Source: Streptomyces sp. MA5143a
GTDB taxonomy: Bacteria > Actinomycetota > Actinomycetes > Streptomycetales > Streptomycetaceae
Direction: 5' to 3'
Assembly: GCF_900290235.1 (NCBI RefSeq)
Contig: NZ_OLMK01000009.1
Span: 186,001-250,000 of the forward strand
DNA length: 64,000 bases
The notes under the pieces: generated by a model
What the model saw: the letters and a program-made list of their open reading frames with translations, nothing else
Databases searched by the model: none
What the model was told of the DNA's origin: nothing
Shown here: positions 59,175 to 64,000 of the stretch, in pieces
Position numbering within the stretch: position 1 is the stretch's first letter
How the letters are laid out: every line of letters begins with the position of its first letter
Translations under genes and position numbers: made by a program

Positions 59175-61001
59175 GTGTTCACCACTCGACCGACGCTCCA
59201 GGGGACCTTCGGCATGGTGTCCTCCACGCACTGGCTCGCGTCGCAGTCCGCGATGGCCGTCCTGGAGGACGGTGGCAACGCCTACGACGCGGCCGTCGCC
59301 GCCGGGTTCGTGCTGCACGTCGTCGAGCCGCACCTCAACGGGCCCGCCGGGGAGGTCCCCCTCGTCCTGGCGACGGCGGACGGCGAGGTCCGGGTCCTGT
59401 GCGGACAGGGCGTGGCGCCCGCCGGGGCGACGATCGAGCACTACCGGGGACTCGGACTGGACCTCGTCCCCGGCACGGGCCCCCTGGCGGCCGCCGTGCC
59501 CGGCGCGTTCGACGCGTGGATGCTCCTGCTGCGCGACCACGGCACCAAGGACCTCGCCGACGTCCTGAAGTACGCCATCGGCTACGCGGAGGACGGGCAC
59601 GCGCCCGTGGAGAACGTCGGCGCGACCGTCGAGTCGGTGCGCGACCTCTTCGAGAAGGAGTGGGTGTCGTCGGCGGAGGTCTACCTTCCCGGCGGCCGGG
59701 CGCCCCGCCCCGGCGAGCTGTTCCGCAACCCCGCCCTGGCCGCGACCTGGCGGCGGCTGATCGCCGAGGTCGAGGGGGCGGGTGACCGCGAGGCCCGCAT
59801 CGAGGCGGCACGGCAGGTGTGGCGCTCGGGCTTCATCGCCGAGGCCCTGGTACGGCAGGCCGGGCGGCCCACCCTGGACACCAGCGGCGAACGGCACACC
59901 GGCACCCTCACGGCGGCCGACCTGGCCGCCTGGTCCGCCTCCTACGAGTCCCCGGCGACCTACGACTGGAACGGCTGGACCCTGTGCAAGGCCCGCCCCT
60001 GGAGCCAGGGCCCGGTACTTCTCCAGCAACTCGCCCTGCTGCCGGACGAACTGCCCGCGTACGGGTCTGCCGACTACGTGCACCTGCTGATCGAGGGCTG
60101 CAAGCTCGCCATGGCGGACCGCGAGGCCTGGTACGGCGACGCGGCGCCGGTGCCGCTGACCGAGCTGCTGTCCGACGCGTACAACGCCGAGCGGCGGGCC
60201 CTCGTCGGCGACACGGCCTCGTACGACCTGCGGCCCGGCAGCCCCGGCGGGCGCACCCCCCGACTGAGCGCCCACGCGCGCGTGGTGGCCACCGACCAAC
60301 CCGGCTTCAACCCCTTGGGGGCCGGCGAGCCCACGGTCGCCAAGAGCCCCCTTTCCCCGGTGCCGGGGGAGCCCGAGGTCGGGGCGGACGGGGGCACCCG
60401 GGGCGACACCTGCCACCTGGACGTCGTCGACCGCTGGGGCAACATGGTCGCGGCCACGCCCAGCGGGGGCTGGCTCCAGTCCAACCCCGTCGTGCCCGAG
60501 CTGGGTTTCCCGCTCGGCACCCGGCTCCAGATGACGTGGCTGGACGAGGGGCTGCCGAACTCGCTCACCCCCGGCCGCCGGCCCCGCACCACGCTCACCC
60601 CCTCGCTGGCGCTGCGCGACGGGGTGCCCGTGATGGCGTTCGGGACGCCCGGCGGAGACCAGCAGGACCAGTGGCAGCTCCACTTCTTCCTCGCTGTCGC
60701 CCTGCGCCCACCGGTCCGGGGCGGCCTGGACCTCCAGGGCGCCATCGACGCCCCGAACTGGCACAACGACGGCTTCCCCGGCTCCTTCTTCCCGCGTGGC
60801 ATGCGCCCCGGCAGCGTCACGGTCGAGTCCCGCATGCCCTCGGAGGTCGTGGCGGAACTCCGCCGCCGCGGCCATGACGTCACCGTCGGCGAACCCTGGT
60901 CCGAGGGCCGCCTCTGCGCGGTCGCGCGCGACCCCGCGACCGGCGTGCTCTCGGCGGCGGCCAACCCGCGGGGCATGCAGGGGTACGCGGTCGGACGCTG
61001 A
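59175..61001 (+). CDS. Gamma-glutamyltransferase-family enzyme, cytoplasmic type
   Basis: This 608-aa GGT-superfamily protein has no signal peptide (VFTTRPTLQGTFGMVSSTHWLASQSAMAVLEDGGNAYDAAVAAGFVLHVVEPHLNG). The autocleavage Thr is T412 in RGDTCHLDVVDRWGNMVAATPSGGW. The small subunit follows with LPNSLTPGRRPRTTLTPSLAL and FGTPGGDQQDQWQLHF. The Cys after the nucleophile Thr, where GGTs usually have Thr, and the QDQWQ motif are traits of the intracellular Ntn subgroup, some of which are acylases. GTG 59175 is chosen for its GAGGAG site at the right distance. It is a relative of the secreted GGT at 31105. Confidence 0.88.
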   Translation: MFTTRPTLQGTFGMVSSTHWLASQSAMAVLEDGGNAYDAAVAAGFVLHVVEPHLNGPAGEVPLVLATADGEVRVLCGQGVAPAGATIEHYRGLGLDLVPGTGPLAAAVPGAFDAWMLLLRDHGTKDLADVLKYAIGYAEDGHAPVENVGATVESVRDLFEKEWVSSAEVYLPGGRAPRPGELFRNPALAATWRRLIAEVEGAGDREARIEAARQVWRSGFIAEALVRQAGRPTLDTSGERHTGTLTAADLAAWSASYESPATYDWNGWTLCKARPWSQGPVLLQQLALLPDELPAYGSADYVHLLIEGCKLAMADREAWYGDAAPVPLTELLSDAYNAERRALVGDTASYDLRPGSPGGRTPRLSAHARVVATDQPGFNPLGAGEPTVAKSPLSPVPGEPEVGADGGTRGDTCHLDVVDRWGNMVAATPSGGWLQSNPVVPELGFPLGTRLQMTWLDEGLPNSLTPGRRPRTTLTPSLALRDGVPVMAFGTPGGDQQDQWQLHFFLAVALRPPVRGGLDLQGAIDAPNWHNDGFPGSFFPRGMRPGSVTVESRMPSEVVAELRRRGHDVTVGEPWSEGRLCAVARDPATGVLSAAANPRGMQGYAVGR

Positions 61002-61106
61002 GCGGGAGCCGCCGCCCGGCCGCGGCGGACCCGCTGTTCATGGTGATTCCATGCGGAGTGCACCCTCCCGGTGGGGATTGTCAGTGGTGCGTGCTGTGAT
61101 GGAGGC

Positions 61107-61952
61107 ATGATCGAAGACAGCGAAACCATCGACGAGTTTCTCGCCCGGCACGCCTCCGACGTCGAAGAAGCGATCCGCAAGGCGGCGGCCGCCGAGATCA
61201 TGCCGCGCTGGCGGCAGCTCGCCGAGCACGAGGTCGACCAGAAGAACGGCCCCCACGACCTCGTCACCGACGCCGACCGCAAGGCCGAGCTGTATCTCAC
61301 CCAGGCGCTGCCCGCGCTGCTGCCCGGCTCCGTCGTCGTCGGCGAGGAGGCGGTCCACGCCAACCCCGCGTCCTACGAGGCGATCCACGGCGACGCGCCG
61401 GTCTGGATCGTCGACCCGGTCGACGGCACCCGGCAGTTCGTGCACGGCGAGCCCGGCTTCTGCACGCTCGTCGCCCTCGCGCTGGACGGCGTGGTGCGCG
61501 CCTCCTGGACGTACGCGCCCGCGCTCGACCGGCTCGCCGTGGCGATACGGGGCCGGGGGGCCACGCTGGACGGCGAGCCGCTGCACGCCGGTTCACCCGA
61601 GCCCGACCGTGACCTCGACGTGGCCACCTCCCACCCGGACTACACCACGGAGGAGCAGAAGGCGGCGCTGCTCGGACTGTGGACGGAGGGTGTCGCCCCA
61701 CGCCCGTGCGGGTCGGCGGGGCTGGAGTATCTCGCCATCGCCCGAGGGCGGTTGGACGCGGTCGCGTTCTCCTGGGAGGCGGCCTGGGACCACGCGGCGG
61801 GCCTCCTCCTCGTCGAGGAGTCCGGCGGCGCCCATCTGACCCTCGCGGACGAACCCTTCCGGATCACCGGGGGCAACACCCTGCCGTTCACCGCGGCGCG
61901 GGACTCGGCCACGGCTCGCCGGGTGCGGGGGTTGCTGTCGGCCGGAGCCTGA
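61107..61952 (+). CDS. Inositol-monophosphatase-family phosphatase (possibly histidinol-phosphatase)
   Basis: This 281-aa Mg2+-dependent phosphatase is of the IMPase/FIG fold. VGEEAVHAN (metal Glu), VWIVDPVDGTRQFVHGEPGF (DPxDGT) and AAWDHAAGLLLVEESGGAHL (WDxAAG) are the family motifs. The frame starts ATG 61107 (MIEDSETIDEFL); the upstream Met is not supported. In actinomycetes this group includes histidinol phosphatases and inositol-1-phosphatases, and the sequence alone does not decide. It overlaps convergently with the following gene by 65 nt. Confidence 0.88.
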   Translation: MIEDSETIDEFLARHASDVEEAIRKAAAAEIMPRWRQLAEHEVDQKNGPHDLVTDADRKAELYLTQALPALLPGSVVVGEEAVHANPASYEAIHGDAPVWIVDPVDGTRQFVHGEPGFCTLVALALDGVVRASWTYAPALDRLAVAIRGRGATLDGEPLHAGSPEPDRDLDVATSHPDYTTEEQKAALLGLWTEGVAPRPCGSAGLEYLAIARGRLDAVAFSWEAAWDHAAGLLLVEESGGAHLTLADEPFRITGGNTLPFTAARDSATARRVRGLLSAGA

Positions 61953-62490
61953 GCTGGCACGCGCTGTTGCCCACACGGATGTCGATCACCTCGAACACGG
62001 CGGGCGTGCCTTCCGGTGGCCACGGACACTCGGCCCGCAGGAGGATCAGGGCGTCGACGAAGCCGGGCACGGACAGACCGAGGTCCACCAGCACCCCGGT
62101 GGCCCCGGGGGCCCACGGGGAGACGGCGAACGTGCCGGGCAGACGCGCACCGACGGGGACGGGACCGGAGTCGTGCCTGACATCGCACTGGCGGTGGCTG
62201 CGGGCTCTGCCCCACGCCAGGGTGAATTCCAGCTCGGTGACCGGCACCGCGTCCGCCGGTTCCACCACCGGCCCCGGCCAGGCCGTGCCGTACACGACCT
62301 CGTACAGCTGGACGGCGAGTCCACCGCCGACCTGCCGGACCTCCTCCCGTTCGGCCGGGGCGGCGGCGACCAGGGCCGCCGGTCCCCCGCCCCGGAACGA
62401 GATCTGCCGCAGTACCCGCCCGTCGTCCCCCACCTCGAACCAGTGCTGGAGATCCTGCTCGGGGTCGGTGCGGCGGAACCGGCGCGTCAT
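61888..62490 (-). CDS. Conserved hypothetical Streptomyces protein
   Basis: This 200-aa protein from ATG 62490 begins MTRRFRRTDPEQDLQHWFEVGDDGRVLRQISFRGGGPAALVAA. LYEVVYGTAWPGPVVEPADAVPVTELEFTLAWGRARSHR follows, then FVDALILLRAECPWPPEGTPAVFEVIDIRV. It is mixed alpha/beta and soluble, with no named domain. The N-terminal HWFEVGDDGRVLRQI pattern recurs in uncharacterised Streptomyces proteins I recall. Its last 65 nt overlap the phosphatase gene on the other strand. Confidence 0.65.
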   Translation of the reverse strand: MTRRFRRTDPEQDLQHWFEVGDDGRVLRQISFRGGGPAALVAAAPAEREEVRQVGGGLAVQLYEVVYGTAWPGPVVEPADAVPVTELEFTLAWGRARSHRQCDVRHDSGPVPVGARLPGTFAVSPWAPGATGVLVDLGLSVPGFVDALILLRAECPWPPEGTPAVFEVIDIRVGNSACQLRLRPTATPAPGEPWPSPAPR

Positions 62491-62612
62491 ACGGCGCAGC
62501 CTACCCATGCCGTGCCTGTCGGTGGTCGGGCATATCCTGAGCGCAGGTTCGCCGCCGGGCGGAAACCCGTTCGCGGCGCTCGATGACCATCGGCTGACGA
62601 AGGGGTCCGAAC

Positions 62613-64000
62613 GTGCCGGCGATGCTCGACGCGGTGGTGGTGGGGGCGGGGCCGAACGGCCTGACGGCTGCCGTGGAGCTGGCCCGCCGCGGCTTCTCCG
62701 TGGCGGTGTTCGAAGCGAAGGACACGGTCGGCGGCGGTGCCCGCACCGCCGAGCTGACCCTCCCCGGCTTCCGGCACGACCCCTGCTCGGCGGCCCACCC
62801 CCTGGGCGTCAACTCGCCCGCGTTCAACGGAATGCCGCTCGCCCGCTACGGCCTGGAGTGGCTGCACGCCGAGCTGCCCATGGCGCACCCGTTCCTGGAC
62901 GGCTCGGCGGCGGTGCTGTCCCGCTCGGTGGGGGAGACGGCCGCCTCGTTCGGGCCGCGGGACGCGGGCGCGTACCGTCGGCTGATCGAGCCGTTCCTGC
63001 CCAAGTGGGACACCCTGGTGCGGGACTTCATGTCGCTGCCGCTGTCTGCGCTGCCCCGCGACCCGGTCACCCTCGCCCGCTTCGGCCTCGCCGGACTGCC
63101 TCCCTCCACCTGGCTGATGCGCCGCTTCAAGGACGAGAAGGCCAAGGCGCTGTTCTCCGGGCTGGTCGCGCATGTCATCGCCCCGCTCGGCGGCCTCGCC
63201 ACCGGCGCCGTGGGCCTGGTCTTCGCGCTGGCCGCGCACGCCGCCGGCTGGCCCGTGGCCCGCGGCGGCTCCCAGGCCGTCTCGGACGCGCTCACCGCCT
63301 ACCTCGAGGACCTCGGGGGCACCGTCCACACCGACTACGAGGTCAAGCGGCTCGACGATCTGCCGCCCGCGCGCGCCTATGTCTTCGACACCTCGCCCAG
63401 CGCCCTGGCCCGGATCGCCGGCTTCGGAGGCTTCTACGACTCGTACCGGTACGGCGCGAGCGTCTTCAAGGTCGACTACGCGCTGGACGGCCCGGTGCCC
63501 TGGACCGCCGAGGAGGCGCGTGCCGCGGGCACGGTCCAGGTCGGGGCGAGCAAGGCGGAGATCAGCACCGCCCTGGACGCCGCCTCCCGGCACGGCCACG
63601 CCCCCGACCGGCCGTTCCTGATCACCGTGCAGCCCAGTCTCGTCGACCCCACCCGCGCCCCCGAGGGCAAGCACGTCTTCTGGGCGTACGGTCATGTGCC
63701 GAACGGCTGGACCGGAGACTTGACCGACGCCGTGGAGCGCCAACTGGAGCGCTTCGCACCGGGGTTCCGCGACCTGGTCCTCGCCCGCGCCACCGCCGGC
63801 CCGCCCGAACTCGCCGCGCACAACGCCAACTACGTCGGCGGTGACATCGCCTGCGGCGCCGCCTCCGGCCTGCAACTGCTGCTCCGCCCCAAGCTCACGT
63901 TGCGGCCGTACCGCACCCCGCATCCGGCTGTGTTCATCTGCTCGTCGGCCACCCCGCCGGGCCCCGGAGTGCACGGAATGTCGGGGCACAACGCGGCCAA
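62613..64000 (+). CDS. Phytoene-desaturase-like FAD oxidoreductase (partial at window end)
   Basis: The frame is open from GTG 62613 ([50 protein letters not shown]) to the window edge, at least 462 aa. The FAD-binding GxGxxG ([11 protein letters not shown]) and the [11 protein letters not shown] follow-up are visible. The middle ([48 protein letters not shown]) and the end ([14 protein letters not shown], the C-terminal FAD contact) are typical of the CrtI/PYROXD2-like group. GTG 62613 or ATG 62622 may be the start. The substrate is unknown. The true stop is beyond the window. Confidence 0.85.
   Translation, partial: MPAMLDAVVVGAGPNGLTAAVELARRGFSVAVFEAKDTVGGGARTAELTLPGFRHDPCSAAHPLGVNSPAFNGMPLARYGLEWLHAELPMAHPFLDGSAAVLSRSVGETAASFGPRDAGAYRRLIEPFLPKWDTLVRDFMSLPLSALPRDPVTLARFGLAGLPPSTWLMRRFKDEKAKALFSGLVAHVIAPLGGLATGAVGLVFALAAHAAGWPVARGGSQAVSDALTAYLEDLGGTVHTDYEVKRLDDLPPARAYVFDTSPSALARIAGFGGFYDSYRYGASVFKVDYALDGPVPWTAEEARAAGTVQVGASKAEISTALDAASRHGHAPDRPFLITVQPSLVDPTRAPEGKHVFWAYGHVPNGWTGDLTDAVERQLERFAPGFRDLVLARATAGPPELAAHNANYVGGDIACGAASGLQLLLRPKLTLRPYRTPHPAVFICSSATPPGPGVHGMSGHNAA

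Overview
The window is chromosomal DNA of a Streptomyces-like actinomycete. Third-position G/C is very high, there are GTG/TTG starts and GTGA stop-start overlaps, and the gene content is typical: PucR regulators, SpoIIE-type PP2C phosphatases, RsbW-like ATPases, an F420/LLM enzyme and DUF5994 proteins. I see no rRNA, tRNA or CRISPR array.

Layout. 1-3.7 kb: two tandem IS110-family elements, with a third copy at 20.5-22.05 kb. 4-6.4 kb: a frameshifted fatty-acid desaturase and a CorA-like channel. 6.4-20.2 kb: a stress/envelope block with four DUF5994 paralogues, a GNAT-AAA fusion, a slipin, two SpoIIE-type phosphatases, a six-gene Asp23/AmaP operon that includes two very small membrane proteins, and a divergent ECF sigma gene. 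The next gene overlaps the sigma gene and encodes an Asp23-like protein with an RsrA-style zinc anti-sigma motif. 20.2-24.9 kb: a rearrangement scar (DNA-ligase N-terminal stub, IS110 copy 3, pcaL without the rest of the pca operon), then an MBL hydrolase and exonuclease III. 25-33 kb: secreted hydrolases, an orphan amino-acid ABC ATPase and a gamma-glutamyltransferase. 33-42.3 kb: a decayed integrated element with a serine integrase carrying two frameshifts, an endolysin fragment, a frameshifted XRE/TPR regulator, and HEPN, HNH and DUF4238 cargo. 42.3-48 kb: a ClpC-like unfoldase, a second-type methionine aminopeptidase divergent from an XRE regulator with a perfect inverted repeat between them, and a large low-complexity protein. 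48.2-57.3 kb: a reductive pyrimidine/hydantoin catabolic cluster (two beta-ureidopropionase paralogues, omega-transaminase, PucR, dihydropyrimidinase, F420/LLM oxidoreductase, NCS1 transporter). 57.3-64 kb: lipoproteins, a GGT-family enzyme, an inositol-monophosphatase-like enzyme and the start of a phytoene-desaturase-like oxidoreductase cut by the window end.

Two places look most worth follow-up. The first is the ECF sigma / zinc-motif Asp23 / Asp23-AmaP system, which reads as an envelope-stress regulon with its own sigma, a likely anti-sigma and membrane anchors. The second is the DUF5994 family: three members carry an alignable leader of about 115 nt with nearly constant spacing to the start codon, which looks like a family-specific cis-regulatory RNA or promoter-leader module.

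Functions are assigned by motif recognition without database searches. Three single-base frame breaks lie in or near short G/C runs and could be real decay or assembly error.
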